Source: Epiperipatus broadwayi
Taxonomy: Eukaryota > Onychophora > Udeonychophora > Euonychophora > Peripatidae
Direction: 5' to 3'
DNA length: 64,000 bases
Assembly: GCA_028023455.1 (NCBI GenBank)
Contig: JAQFVV010006231.1
Coordinates: forward strand, 1,819,478-1,883,477
Notes under the pieces: model-generated
Databases searched by the model: none
Seen by the model: only the letters and a program-made list of their open reading frames with translations
What the model was told of the DNA's origin: nothing
Position numbers and translations under genes: made by a program
Shown here: positions 1-12,999 of the stretch, one piece after another
Position numbering within the stretch: position 1 is the first letter of the stretch
Layout of the letters: each line of letters begins with the position of its first letter

Positions 1-1439
1 AACAGATTTAGAATAATTTTAGTGAATTATTAATAAGATTTATCTAAGTTTTTAATTTTATATTCTTTTTTTTTTTCTTTCTCTTACCGTCCTTTGAAAA
101 AGGCAATATAGAATATTGAAGCAAACCAGTTGACAAACTGCAATAGGAACATTTTTAATGTCAAACTGTTTTCAAACTCAAGTTGTGTTCTTAGCATTTC
201 TGAAAAAAAAAATAATAATAATTACTGAAAGATAAAATTGTTAAGTTTTAATTGAAATAAATTTTTAATGTTTATATATAATTAAAATATAATATTATAA
301 ATATAAAAAAAATAATCAAATGGCAGTTGCTCAGGATATCATGTGATGTTTGAATACTAAAGTATAGATTGAACCTTAATTCAAGAATCTTTGGTTCTCA
401 AGTCTGAAGAATTACCAAATGCACTAAACTGCACACTGCAATATTATCAATATTAAATATATATTAGACACATTTTTCTTTTTACATAGAAGCCAAACTG
501 CATTTTAAGGAGAAATAAATTTATTTATTTTTTATTTATTTACTGAATAAATAGCAATGATCTATGGGATCAAGCATGTTTTTATATATAGGCATATATT
601 GATATCAAAATAGTACAGAAAAAGAACAATCAGTAATAAAAACACTTGAAGGATGAGATTTTTGCTTAGCCTAACAATCTATTATTGAAGAACAGAATTA
701 ATGTTATTAAAATATATGGTAACAATGTAAGCGGCTAAGCTTTGGTTCAAAATCTTGGAATTTTTTTAAATTTCAAGCTATTAGCTTAATAGATAATAAA
801 AGAGTGGTTTTTACAGATGCATAATTACATCTATATTAACTTTAAATCCCAAATCTTCATTGATGAAGGCAAAATGTAGAAACTAGACTGGTAATGGGCA
901 TTAAAATAGCATCATTATTTGATAATCGATGATTATTTAAACTTACCATGTATTGCACTAAACTGGAAAATCATGTTCCTATCCAGAGGAAAAAACTGTC
1001 TGTACTTAGAATAAAATTATTAAAATATAAAGTTACTAACTAGAAGGCAGATTTATATAACTATACAAGCAGTTTGGCTTGGGTTCAAAACAGGATTTTT
1101 TAATTTCAAGCTATTAACTTGATAGTAAAAAAAATAATTAAAGAAGACAACTAGATCAATAACTGCATTGGTTCCAGCTTTGAATCCTAAGCCCTCATTG
1201 ATAAAGACAAAAGCCAGAAAATGATTTGAGAATAAAATTACACTACCATCTGTTACACTGGTTATTTAAGCTTATAATAAATAGTCATAGAGTTGAGAGA
1301 ATTTCTTCTGTATGTGTGTATATATATTATGTACTATCTATATTATTTACAATAATGATAGAGTCAATTTATTATATATATTATCATCTTGAATCATTAT
1401 CAATTTCATTGCAGGATGAAGATCTCTCCAAATTTAATC

Positions 1440-1990
1440 CAGTTTCACAGATTAAGATTCCTTCTTCTAATAGACCAGCAAATTTCATTATCTCATTCAT
1501 CTATCTGTGGTCACTTTGTTGGATTTTAAAATGGGATCCAATTTAAGACTTAGCTATTCATCTATTACCATTACTTCTAGCAATATATTCAAATCAATTC
1601 CATTTCAGTCTTAATTCTTTCAATGAGGTCAGTGACATCTATTTGTTTTCTCAATTATGTATTCATCTTTGAAATTATTCTTAACATACATTTAAAGTCT
1701 CTAAATTACTCTTCTATTAAGTGCCCTTATCTTATATCCATAAGTAAAAATAAAAAATAGTAAAACACATCTACTAAAAGCCTTCCTTTTCAAACCCAGA
1801 GGATATTTTCATTTAATATTAAGTTATTATTGAAAACACTCCATACAAGTTTAATTCTATGATTAATTAATATCATCCATTATATTTCCATCCCTATTAA
1901 TAATCTAATCAAGGTATTTGTTAATTTTTCCAAAAATGTAAAACAACATTTTGGTATCAGTAAAAAAGTTATTTTTGCAATAAGAAGAAA
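1440..1990 (-). mobile_element. Decayed 3' fragment of an RTE-like LINE
   Basis: This stretch resembles, in the same orientation, the 3' part of the RTE-like LINE at 46.56-47.04 kb. Shared strings include TTTAAGACTT..CTCATCTATTA, ACTTCTAGCAATATA, TTCTTTCAATGA-GTCA, CTAACATACATTT and ATCAAGGCATTTG-like runs, all in the same order. No frame stays open across it. It is an old 5'-truncated copy with scattered substitutions. Confidence 0.55.
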
Positions 1991-2939
1991 GGATGGAATT
2001 ATTACTGTAAAAAGTTTATATCAAAAAATGCACTTAAGTGTTTATAAAGAATTATATTAAATCTATGATGAAAAAAAAAAACTTCAGGAAATAATTTAAT
2101 TATACACCTATAATTATGCTTTACATGAACTTTTTTTTGAACAATTTTGAAAAACACGATCAAAAAACTAAGAAAAACAATTTATGTGTGTTATTACCAT
2201 CACATTTGATAAAAATGTTTTCATCTCTTTATTTCCCATTATTTTTCAAAAAATTCCTTTTCTCAGCAATATTTCTGTAAATGGAAAAATTTGTTTGACT
2301 GCATTTTAATGTTTTTGACATTTTGTTTTGAAAGGGAAAGTACCTAGTTGGTATGGATGTTAAAAAAATGTAATAAAAATTAATGCAAGATTCAATTTAT
2401 TAATTTTTTTGAAATTTAATAGATGGTAAGTTATACAATGAAGTGATATTGCAACTTCTAGTGATAGCAATGATATTGTAATCATGGGCAGACAGGTTTA
2501 TTGTCAGAAAGTGACAGCGATATAATCTTATGTATAACTCAGATTACATATTCTTCCCAATTTTATGTTTATTAATTCTTTACATTTTTATGTTTATTAA
2601 TTCTTCATATTTTTTTGTTTTTCAAATGAAATTTATATTCCTATAATTCATTTTTATTCACGTGCGATGTTTATGAAATAAAATTTGTTAGCATGCAAAA
2701 AAGATAAGATTCTAACAAAAAATTTCACCTTTAAAAAAATTTGACTATACTCCATAATATTTAAAAATTTTATAAACCTTCTTTTGGTTTATCAAGTTAG
2801 TTTGAACAATTTTGTAAAATTCGCTTATAGTAATAGTTCAGATATATATAAATCACGTTCAGTTATATGTCTACAATGTGAATGTATATATATGTGCTAC
2901 AATGTACATAGTACACACACACATATATGTAATATTAAA

Positions 2940-3340
2940 ATTAAGCAGTATTAATTAAAATGTAATATTTAGGAGTCTAAGAACTCTCCAAGTATTGCTT
3001 ATATTGATGTTAACTATTCGCAATATATTCAATTGCAAAGCAGATAAAAATGAATCATTTTTAATTATGACTTATTATTTATTAGAGAAGCAAATTTAAA
3101 CAATAAAATTTAAGAGTTTCAGTAATAAATCAATGGAGATGTTATTAAGCATTATTTAAATGATTCTTAAGTAAAATCCACTTTAACATTCTTATAAATT
3201 TCTAATTAATTATGAATATGTAATGTAAGTATTAAACCATGTCAGTATGTAACATTTAGGTTATAACCTCCAAGATTTATCTATATTGAATTTAATTAGA
3301 TATTTTGTAATATCAATATACAACTGCAAGGCAGACAAAA
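2940..3340 (+). repeat. Related fragments of the right-edge repeat family
   Basis: Two blocks, 2955-3060 and 3240-3345, share GTAA-ATTTAGG, TCCAAG-ATT and TGCAA-GCAGA-AAAAT-AAT with each other and with 63.3-63.4 kb. They look like decayed direct copies. No coding capacity. Confidence 0.4.
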
Positions 3341-3639
3341 TAAATAATTTTTAATTAAATGAATATCGATGGCATTTCGATTAATGTCATTTAATTCTAA
3401 TTTTACAAATTTAAGATGAATTGGAAATTTACAAGGCTTAAAGACATTTTATTTAATGAATGTTACTTAAGGCCAATTTAATAATATAAAGTTGAATTTC
3501 ATAAAGATCATTTTCTAAATTAGCTTTCCTAATAAATAACTTGGGATATAGTTGAAAATGATTCATTTTATCTGTTTAGCTATTGGATAACGATGTCATG
3601 TTGGAAGATATTTAAATTTAATATAGATGGCTCTTGGAG

Positions 3640-5310
3640 AGTTCGTAAGGAGGTTTTTGATTGGAAAGGCATATAGGAGATAGTTCATTTGTAGTCACAC
3701 AACTTATAGATATGAGTAGATATATGGGTAGACAGTTATATATGATCTTAATAAGATATAGAGAAGGCATATGATAGAGTAAATAGAAATAGATTGTGGG
3801 TAAGTGTAGTAAATTTGGGAATTATTGAGAGATTATATGAAAATAATTATTATATGTATTAATTAGAAAATATAGAATCAGTTAAAATTAAAAATGGGAT
3901 GAGACTAAGGTAAGAATGTCCTAGGTCATCTATTTTGTTTGTTATATTTGAGAGAAATGGAGAGAGCAATAGAAAGATTAGGAAGAGGGGTAGAGATACC
4001 ATTAATAGGTGCAAGGGAGTATATACATTATCGGGTCTTTTATTTGTGGATATCTTCTTGTGCACAGAAAGGTAGAGAAGATATGGAAGTTATGTTGAAG
4101 ACATGCACAAGGGTGGATAAAGACATAGGAATTAAATTGAGTGAAGAAAAATCAAAAGAAATGATAATAAATGCTGGGAAAAGAGAAGAAAACGAATTTT
4201 TATTGAGGGATATAAAGTTAAATGTGGTAAATAGGTATAACTATTTGGGAATTGTCTTAAGTAATCAGAAAAATTGCTTGAATAAATGGGAGAAAAAATT
4301 GATAAATGAAGAAAAGAAAAGAAAGGGACTAATAAAGAAATTGACAGTATTTTTGTATAATAAATATGATGCATCTAGAATTGTGTGGAAGGGAGTAAGC
4401 AGTAGCAGAATTAACTTAAGGTAATGATGTATTATGTGATAGTAAAAAGGTGTTAGTTTACTTAGAAAAAGTACAAAGGAAGTAGGAAGACATGCATTAG
4501 ATGCTGATGTATGGATAGGGCAAAGAAGGTAATTCAAAGCAGAAATGGGATGGTTAAGTTTTTATATGAGAGATGCAAAAAGGCAAAATGAAAATGTTTG
4601 GTTGATTGCAATTTATGGGTAATAAGAGAATAGCCAAAAGAGTATTTAATTGGGTTATGAATAAAGGATAGGCAACAAGATGGGTGAGAAAGGTAATATG
4701 GTATGCAGAAGATTTGGATAAAGACTTTATGTCAATATATTTATACGAAAGTTGGATGATTGTGTTAGGAGAATTGTTGAGGGTTGCATTAATAAAAAAA
4801 ATACAGAGTTGGAGAGATGGAGAACTAGTATGGAGAGTAAAAAGAGTTTAAATATATATAAACGTAAAGAGAATATTGGGTGTGAGTTAATTTATGATAA
4901 TAGCAAGGAAAGTAGTTTACTGTTTAAGGTTCAAACAGGATTTTTAGCAACAAGGAAATATACATATAAATGGAGAAATGTGGCTGATTTAGGCTGCAAG
5001 TTATGTAAGGAAAGCATGGAAAATATTAGGCATCTGTTAATTGAATGTAAATGCCTACAAACAGAAAGGTACAAATAATGAAGTTGTGGCAGAATAAATA
5101 AATAAAGTGAGTTCTTGGTTTTTATGCTGGGTTTGGGAAAAGATAAGGGGGATTTAGATATAAAGGCCATAAAGTGAACAAAGATAATATTGTGGAAATG
5201 GGATGGAGCATGATAGAGAAGAATATAGGAAATGGAAAGGAAAGGGGGGCATAGTGACTGAGAGATTCCTGACTCCAAAAAAAGAGAAGCCATAGTGCAT
5301 CACTTAAATA
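3640..5310 (+). mobile_element. LINE fragment (same family as 53-57.8 kb), 5'-truncated and decayed
   Basis: This is a plus-strand copy of the non-LTR retrotransposon found better preserved at 53.15-57.83 kb. It begins inside the reverse transcriptase near the GGF-...-R-I-GDS segment. It then shows KAYDRVNRNRLWVS-like codons, an ERAIERLG segment (ORF piece 3939-4424), and a C-terminal cysteine finger CKLCKESMENIRHLLIEC (ORF piece 4752-5078). It ends with the family 3' end, GAGATTCCTGACTCC... to AGTGCATCAC. Stops and frameshifts are frequent. The FADD catalytic box has decayed to LWISSCAQ around 4045-4070. Confidence 0.85.
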
Positions 5311-5775
5311 TTACCTACATATATACACATAAAAAAATGATTAAGCATCACGCTGGAATGAAATATGTAACTAATCAAATTGCACTCCATAAGCTAATGA
5401 AAAAAAAAACAGTTTGGTTACTCATTATATATGTATGAGAAAAGATTTGATTTAAAGCATTAATGTATCTTTTATTCTATTCTTTATTTTCAGGATTAAT
5501 ATCTAAAAAAAAAATCTCACTTTCATTACTTCCTAAAACAGAAATTGCATTAATGCTTTAAATCATATAGTCATAAATTTAATAAAGTGAATTATTATAT
5601 AATTTGATTATACATCTATATTAAAAAAATTGATAAAAAAAAATAATAAATTTTAAAAAAAAAATAAAAATATATATAAATTAGAAATATGTATATTTGT
5701 AAATTAATGAAAAATAATTAGTATGCATATGATTCTATAAAATATTAATAAATATACAAAAAAAAATTAACTTAC

Positions 5776-5812
5776 CCATCTCAGTTAAATATACAGCAAC
5801 TCGATCATAAAC
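5776..5812 (-). CDS. Anoctamin exon 11: short segment after TM4
   Basis: A 37-nt micro-exon only 106 bp downstream of exon 10 on the minus strand, acceptor TTTTATAG, donor GTAAGT. It reads VYDRVAVYLTEM plus the first base of the next codon. V-Y-D/E-x-x-A-x-x-L-T follows TM4 in anoctamins, and the next residues in the family are usually an E-x-P-R-T motif. I could not find that next exon in 1-5775, so it probably lies beyond the left edge. The position and phase both fit the gene model. Confidence 0.93.
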
Positions 5813-5918
5813 CTATAAAATAAATATTTTTATAAAATATATTACTATTTTTTATTTACAGAAAAAAAAATATTTTTTTTTCTCCAAATACAATCAGCTA
5901 TTGTATATTTTTATTTAC

Positions 5919-6083
5919 CATATTAAGTAATAAAATAGCTACAAGATTCAGCACGGCTGCCGTGATAGTGATAAGAAGACTTGCATAAGAATAAATTGTA
6001 CGATCGTCTTGAATAGCCAAAACAGCCATCATAGACATTCTGTAAACTACAACTGCAACAACTGCTGCTACAGCCAAGAATAC
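5919..6083 (-). CDS. Anoctamin exon 10: TM3 and TM4
   Basis: 165 nt (55 codons), phase 0 at both ends, acceptor CTATTAG, donor GTAAAT. It starts VFLAVAAVVAVVVYRMSMM, completing TM3 with the conserved V-YR motif. A short loop (AIQDDRTIYSY) follows, then SLLITITAAVLNLVAILLLN, which is TM4 with the T--AAVLNL signature of animal anoctamins. In family structures TM3 to TM8 line the ion or lipid path, so this exon holds the start of the functional core. The rest lies left of the window. Confidence 0.97.
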
Positions 6084-6639
6084 CTAATAGAAAAAAATAT
6101 ATAAAAACTTTTTTTTTACTAATATCAATTAAAAATCCTTAATAAACAATGTCTAAAACTTAAACTATGAAAAAACAACAACAAAAAAAAAAAAAACTAA
6201 ATTTAAAATTGGTTTTGATTTATTTACTAGTTAAATATGATAACACAAATGGCAACATTTTAAAAATGTGCTGAAAATATAATTTTAAAAGAACAATATC
6301 ACAGATGAAAAATGTTTTTTAAAGCTTTGTGATATAGTCTTCAGGTATCTATTTTATACATTTTATTCAAAAAAAAATCATAATAAAATAATAAAAATTA
6401 ATAAATTATTAAAACAATATCAAGTTTAAAAAAAAACAAGAAATTAAAAATGCCAGTAACTAATATAAAACAATCATGAAAAATATTATCAGATGATGCA
6501 TAAATGGTAAATGCAAACCATAGAATCATGATTCATATCATTATAATAAATAGCTCACCAAGCCAGTTTAATATATAGTTCAAGAAACTCTATATGCATT
6601 TACTAACACTCAATGGCTGGATTGTTATGTATTGCTGTA

Positions 6640-8285
6640 TCCTGAGGGTCTCTAAAGATCATTTAGGGAGCTAAATAAAGAAACAATATACTTTGAAATG
6701 TATATATAACAAGATTTATTTAGTAACAAATAATAATGTGGCAAAAACAACATAAAGGTAATATTCCATTAATATTCATAAGCTGTTTATTTTCCTTAGG
6801 TAAAAATAGTCTTGTTCCATACAGGAGTAATTTATTAATTATTTATGCTTTCAAATCAAATATCTCTTGAAACACAAATAAGCATATTAGTGCTTACTTT
6901 GGCACACACAATTTACAGTTACATATTAACCATCTCTGTTTTCCAACTTGGCTCTTGCAGTTTGATTAAGCTTCAGTTAATTACTCTTCACTGATAATAA
7001 CTTTTTCAATAAACAAACAAGTAACTGCTTCTTGCTTGCAACTATTCCATTTTGGACTTAATCACTGGTCTACCATTGATCATTCTTTACTGCTGATCTG
7101 TTATCATTTCAAATCAACATTAACTTTATTCCAGTCTAACCATTTTAGCTACTTCCTCCCTCTTCATGGGATAAATATATTTCAGATATAATTTGTATGC
7201 AACTAGCTTTATTTGCAACAAATTCTATTCTAATTTAATCTATAATTTTGGGACGATTTCTTCAGTGAATTTTTAGAGTAAATTTCTCCAATAAAGTGAA
7301 TGTTATTAAAGTGAAGGAATCTGTGTGTATTTACAAAAATAAATAATCTTTTATTTACATATACAGTTTTATACGTGTGAACATTTCACTCCTCCCCCTA
7401 CTCTAAAAATACTGACTTAATTTATTACTATATTTTTAAACTTGTCAGGTGGTTTACTTTTACATTTACATGAAGTTTTGGAATAATTTTCTTTTATTCT
7501 TCTTTTGAAATAATTCTGCCTTCATTCTCATCCTGAACAAACATTTGTTTAATATCAATTACTTTAATTTGGTCTGAATCAGTATTAAATCCTCCAATAA
7601 AAAAATCTTTTTTCTCTAAAGATTTATTTAGATGAATTCTGGCAAGGTATTCTCATTATGATGACAAGGTGTTTAACATGCCTTTTTCACTCCCGCTCAC
7701 TCTGTAGTTTTACTATTCTTATATCCTTTGATATTACTTTCATTATTTTGCCTTATGTCCATTTACAATTAAGTAAGTTGCATATCCATGTTTTTTCTAC
7801 TACTAAGAACTTGTCCCAATTTTTATCATTTTTACAAGAAAGTATTAGCTTTATTAATTGAGTCTAAAAAGTTGTAGTTTTTCCACACCCAATTTGTTAT
7901 AGCCACAATACCAGACTACCAGTATTTAAAGTTCTGGAGTTTATCAACTTATTATTCACATTTACATGAATCCCAGTGGTCAGAATCAATTTCTTTCTAA
8001 CAATGGACTGAAATTTTTATTTACTATGTAAAGTGTCAGCCATTTCACACTAGAAATTAATTTTACAGGCACTATCACTTTTCCTCAAATATCAATTTTA
8101 TTGTCAATTAAATCTATAGGCATCATATCTGTATCTTGAAGTGTTATCTTTCTTTTACATTTTCTGCTAATTTTAATCCAATCTCTGTGGAATATCATTG
8201 ACAGACTGGCTCTGCCGTCTACTTTCATTTTTACTGTTTGATAAAGTATCCATAAAAATCCACAGATTTATTGCTTTTTCTGACA
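6640..8285 (-). mobile_element. Internally deleted gypsy-type LTR retrotransposon remnant
   Basis: Read on the minus strand, 8240-7970 encodes a decayed aspartic protease (KVDGRASLSMIF for the D-T/S-G-A-S site, ending PLLERN where the family has P-L-L-G-R). Shortly after, 7780-7690 resembles the integrase C-terminus (NCKWT-GKIMKVISKD and KRHVKHL). Reverse transcriptase, RNase H and the integrase core are missing. A clear polypurine tract (AGGGGGAGGAG, 7389-7399) is followed directly by TG at 7388, which I take as the 3' LTR start. A TATA-like GTATAAAAC follows inside it. The far end of the LTR (about 6640) is a guess. Confidence 0.6.
7389..7399 (-). other. Polypurine tract of the gypsy-type remnant
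   Basis: AGGGGGAGGAG on the minus strand sits immediately before TGAAATGTTC, the expected start of a 3' LTR. In LTR retrotransposons this tract primes plus-strand DNA synthesis. It stands out sharply from the surrounding AT-rich sequence. Confidence 0.65.
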
Positions 8286-8289
8286 TATA

Positions 8290-8460
8290 CAAGTACAACC
8301 ATTACATCACATGATCACCATCTCTTATACTAGCACATAATTGTTTATAAATATTTATAATTATAATTGTTTACTGTATGGAGAGTTTTGCCTTGTTTAT
8401 ATACATGTAAGTGAAAAGAGAGCCATTCTGGTGTCAGGATAGCTTAACATATATATATAT
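8290..8460 (-). repeat. Copy of the dispersed hairpin repeat family
   Basis: The minus strand shares two blocks with the hairpin element at 27.8-28.0 kb. One is TTATGTGCTAG-ATAA-AGATGGTGATCATGT (8300-8340). The other is AAGGCAAAACTCTCCATACAGTA (about 8377-8400). The inner hairpin arms present at 27.8 kb are replaced here by AT-rich sequence, so this is a deleted or diverged copy. It also preserves the bases AAACAAGGCAAAACTC, which seem to be the site interrupted by the LTR element at 27.79 kb. Confidence 0.6.
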
Positions 8461-9282
8461 ATCTAAGAGTGCCTCTGGTAAATAAAAGGTTGTATACACT
8501 CAATGAAGTAGAAATTATTTTGTGAAAAAAGAGAGGACATAAAATAAAAAAAAGTTTGGCTAATTATATATTCTAATAATGCAATGAACCAATTATCTTC
8601 TGAAGCAGCAAATGCTAAATTTCTTGATATGCATTTTAGTAAAACTATTTAAATGTATGCTTAAATTTATATGTAATATTGTAGATGAATTCAATCCTTG
8701 ATAAAGGTATGAAAGTCAAAATTAGTTAAACTTATCACCGATGAATTTTTCTTGTGAGGATTTAATGACATATAAATCAAACAGGACTTGAACGATATTA
8801 AACATATAAATATATATATATATATATTCTCACACTCATACAAAAATTTAATTTTTCAATTAAAATAGTAATAAAATAATATACATTGAAATAGACATAA
8901 ATATATATGAAATAAATTGAAGCTATATCAAATCTTCAAAATGCTATCTACAATATATTATAATCATATGCTATATAATGAAAAAAAAATCTAATTAATA
9001 TCTGCAGGATATGTATTTCAATGAATAGTCTTTATCAGCTGCTTTAGAGACAACTGATGTCCACATTAGCTTAACAATTTTACTTTTGTTTAAATATCAT
9101 TAATATGATCAATTTGATGTACTAGTTTAAGATTTAATTAAGAAATCTAATTTTAATAGAGCCTATTTCACCTTAAATTTTATCATTATTTGTTTTATCA
9201 AATCAACTTGAAGCAAATACTTTTAATTCTTTTTGTTTTTAGGGTTTATAAATATTTAATTTTATAATAAAAATTAAATTAC

Positions 9283-9360
9283 CAGAAAAAATATCATAAT
9301 GATGGAGATGACAATACGTGGAAATTTTACTTGCCAGAACGATACTGTTGGTTCCATTAT
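9283..9360 (-). CDS. Anoctamin exon 9: entry into TM3
   Basis: 78 nt (26 codons), phase 0 at both ends, acceptor CATTTTAG, donor GTAATT. It reads IMEPTVSFWQVKFPRIVIS, then IIMIFFL. EP-V-FW--K-PRI is the conserved lead into the third transmembrane helix, and the hydrophobic run continues directly into exon 10. Like exon 8 it could be skipped without a frameshift, but that would damage TM3. Confidence 0.94.
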
Positions 9361-9570
9361 CTAAAATGTATATATATGTAAATTAAAATCATTAACAATA
9401 ATAATAAATAAACAGCAATTAAAAGAGAATGAAAAAGAAAAACATTTAAACACATAAAAAATGAAGAAAGATTAAGGTGGCTTCAAAAAAAAAATTTGAG
9501 AGAAAATATTACAATGCATATAGCATTAATCATATCCAGACAATTTAATGTCACCTGGTGTTGTAATTCA

Positions 9571-9594
9571 CCTGATATCAAAAATGATATCAGG
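9571..9594. repeat. Perfect 10-bp hairpin
   Basis: CCTGATATCA, a four-base A loop, then TGATATCAGG: a perfect short stem. It sits in the intron between exons 8 and 9, just upstream of the exon 9 acceptor on the minus strand. Function unknown. Confidence 0.6.
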
Positions 9595-9959
9595 TTGTAT
9601 AAACCTGACTGGTCTTATGTGATGTTACATGAATTTGAATAACTTCTTATAGTTTTCCAGTTAATGTTTGAAATTATATATTGAACTGGATGCTTTATCC
9701 GATTCAATGGTTTCATTGCCAAAAATAAAACCAACTTTTATTTCAATTAAATTCTAAAGTTTAAAACTATTTAAAAGTTGTTTATAAGAGTACGTGTATT
9801 AACACACATATTTAATTATTTAAAATTCGGGCATTTCTATTTTTTTGAAAATAGATTTTATTTTTAAAATAGTTTTCTTTTGTTGCTTGTTTTTTTTTTT
9901 ATTTTTTATTACAATCCATTTTTAGTTTAATTTTAAAAGTGGAGATTTAATTTTGTGTT

Positions 9960-12400
9960 TTTTTTTTTAATAAATTAATCCCTGGTTCGAATTCTTAATT
10001 AAGGTTGAGCGGGAGATAGAGATTTTCCCTGGGCTAAGGCTTATAATTGGAAACAAGAAGGATTATGAGAGGGTATAAATAACCCCAAAAATTTCAGACA
10101 TTTTAGAGATTATTCTTGGCAGGTCAAAGCTAATTCTACTTGAAAGAGATAGAATCAACTTCTACTAATTCCACTATTCATTTTCATGCAGTTATATTTG
10201 CTTTCTGAGATTTGTACTGTGTTGGCAGTTCGGACATTTAATTTTTTTTCTTTAAATTTGCTGTTAATAAAATATTATATTCTGCTGCTTGTCATTAAGC
10301 GGATTTCATATTATTGCCTATGTTTGCTTTTGCAAGATGTCTAAATTCACCGGTGTATGTTTCTAACCTACAACATGCCTTGCTAACTTACTGAAGGATG
10401 GACTCCGGATCCCAGGCTGTTCTTTCATCATGCCATGAAAGTCTGAAGTAAAAAAGATCCTGAAATATGCCTTTACACTTGCCGTCGTAAAGCAATGGAG
10501 ACATCTGAAAATTTAAACTCAAAAGAAATGTGCGCACTCTTTGAAAAACTCAGGGGACTCTGCTTTACCATAAGGTAACATATTTCTTATTCTTTCCAGG
10601 ATATATAAATCTTCGCTCAATGTAAAAATAAATCTGTTGTTAAAGTTTTACTAGTTATTTAATCTTCTATTTATTATATGTATTTGCTTTTCTTGATATT
10701 TATAATGCATCTTGGAATCTTAGTTTTAAGATTCCAAGTTTGTTTTCAATTTTATTTATTGGAGAGTGTATTATATTTTATATGCCTAATATGCTTTGTT
10801 TTTTTTTTTATTACTAACTCTTGCTAAATGCTTTGGCAGGCCTTCATAATTTCAGTTTGCTCACCTGTCCATATTTTATCATCCAATAATTAATTTAAGA
10901 ATAAGTTTGCACTTCTTGCAAAGCGCAAATCTTTGGCTGGTGGTTTATCATGTTTGTTATTCTAGTTTTTCTGAAGTTGAAGAGTTTGTATTGTTTCCAG
11001 ATTATGTAAGACCAAAATCATTCTTCAAGTTTTCTTGTGTTGTATGTGAAATCAACCGTAAATTGCCTTAAAAGTGGTACATCATGGGCTGTCCTGCCGG
11101 CAAAATGACGTTCTTGTCTCGACGCATTATTCTGGGCCAAGAAATGCTTGCCGGCATTGTTTCGTTGATTTCCTATGAGACCACATTGTTTTTCATATCT
11201 CTGAATTAGGAAGCTAGAATTAATTTTTATAAATCGCCAGCAGGTGATAGAACGTTTCTTTCTGCTAAAGCATTTAATGTTTTAATATTTTCAACTCATG
11301 TACACTCTCTGATGAATACCCTTATGTCAAACTTTAATACCTTGTTTGCTAGATTTATTTGATCTTTTAATTTTTTTGCTTTAAATTTATTTGTCAGAAT
11401 GTGTACTGGGAATTTAATTTGTAAAATTATTTGTAATTCTAATTATTTCACTTTCTTGATAAATGCTTGATCAGACATAAATAGTTTTCTAAATTATTTA
11501 TTTGTCTCCTATTGAGACTCTTAATTATTATACTCAGCCTAGTTTTGGCCAGTCGTTTGGTTGGTGATTCACCCGTATTATATGTCTGTTTTCCTTAAAT
11601 CAGAGATTTAATGTTTTGTCAATTTTAAATCATTTACGCCGGAGTATTTTCTAATTTTACTATTTTGTTAAATTTGAGATTTAAGTTTTCTCTCATTTTA
11701 TAATTTGTATTCCATCGTATTCATTTACCAGTTGTGTGTTCTTGCATTGTAATCAACCTTGGCGATTTTAAAAGTGATTGGCCATGCAGCAAGTTCTGTG
11801 GACATTATGATGTCATTAGTCTAAGCTAGTGATCACCTGCCCATGCTGGTTTTATTGATTCATGCAAGAAACTTTCCTTTGCTTTTTATTTTAGAACTTT
11901 TGAATAAGGAAACCAGAGTTGCTTAGGTGAATTGTCAGCTGAAGGAAAATAATTCCCTCCTTTTCTAACTCACTATTAGAAAATTAGTCTGTCTTCCAGA
12001 GCATTGACATTTTATTCTTGCTAGTACACACCTGATATAACCATATTTATTGTGTGTAAAGCTATACTTTAAAATTTTATATTACTCCTAATAAAATTTC
12101 CAATTAGTTTAAATTATTTTGCTGACGTTTGTCTAGTGCTTTCATTTTCTCTATTATTTGAACAATATTCATGAGCTCTTGCTGTCTCCCTGAGTCTAGT
12201 CGGTGCAAACCATCATCACCATCCACTTTTGATCTTGGTAAACAAATTTTCCAGATACGCAGTGATCTGGTGGTACCCTCCGTTATTGAAGGTAGATTGA
12301 GTGACTGTTGCAATATAGATGAAGATTCATGGTTTAGATAAGTTTGGGTTGTTATCATATTGTTACATATATATATATTAAAGCACATATTATGAAAAAT
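9960..12400. other. Intron 8 with possible retroelement remnants
   Basis: Base composition here is less AT-rich than in neighbouring introns. A box-B-like CTGGTTCGAATTC lies at about 9983. A TATA-like GGGTATAAATAACCCC lies near 10072 and an AATAAA tract near 10270, which together look like a decayed LTR promoter and polyadenylation region on the plus strand. A GC-rich patch lies at 11085-11165. On the minus strand 12104-12388 is open for 94 codons (ending ELMNIVQIIEKMKALDK), but I recognise no family. No element boundaries could be fixed. Confidence 0.3.
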
Positions 12401-12603
12401 ATACTATAAAAATCTTTAAAAGAAAAAAAATATTGGATTATTTTAGAAATAAGGTAATCATTTATTAAAAATAGAAAGCTAAAAAAGCATGGAGATGATT
12501 TTTAAAGAATGTTAGGAAACTGCTTCAAGCATATCATTTATGAAGATTTAAAAAAAAGCTCATTTTCCTACATAAACACAGGTAAAGGTGTACAATGTCC
12601 TAC

Positions 12604-12675
12604 CTTTGTTACAAGATTAAGTTTTTTTCTTTTTGAGTTTGAAAGTTTGGCGAGATATTCTGGACGAGGATGTTC
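12604..12675 (-). CDS. Anoctamin exon 8: E-H-P-R-P-E-Y cytosolic segment
   Basis: 72 nt (24 codons), phase 0 at both ends, acceptor TTTATTTTAG, donor GTAGGA. It reads EHPRPEYLAKLSNSKRKKLN, then LVTK. The RPEY motif followed by a basic stretch is the usual cytosolic linker between TM2 and TM3. Because the exon is a multiple of three with phase 0 borders, skipping it would keep the frame. It could therefore be alternatively spliced, though nothing in the sequence shows that it is. Confidence 0.93.
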
Positions 12676-12999
12676 CTAAAATAAAAATAAATAAATTAAA
12701 AATCAGTATTAACATAAACTCAAATTAAAAAAGGTTTTTTAAGGTGCATATATATATACATAAGTTTATACTTTCGTAAATGAGTGAGTCTGTTCATACA
12801 CACACTGATTTGTCAGATGCTGTGCTCAGAGTATTGACAGTCTTTAGATAATCTTTAGATATGAAATGTTTCTGTGAATAACCAATAAATAGTGTTATAT
12901 TAAGAGTCTTAGAGAATAAGATATATATTTATCAAAGACTAGGTACTGTATCTAGCTTTTTTCTACCTTCTTTTCTTTACAGTCTTCAATCATTTAAGT

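Noticed and set aside
3859-5293. Minus-strand frames over the LINE fragment
   Set aside because: They are antisense shadows; the plus-strand frames carry the RT and finger motifs.
7658-7861. 67-codon plus-strand frame
   Set aside because: It lies over the antisense of the gypsy integrase C-terminal remnant and has no motif of its own.
11080-11170. Possible exon in the GC-rich patch
   Set aside because: No frame fits the anoctamin phases and no splice sites flank it convincingly.
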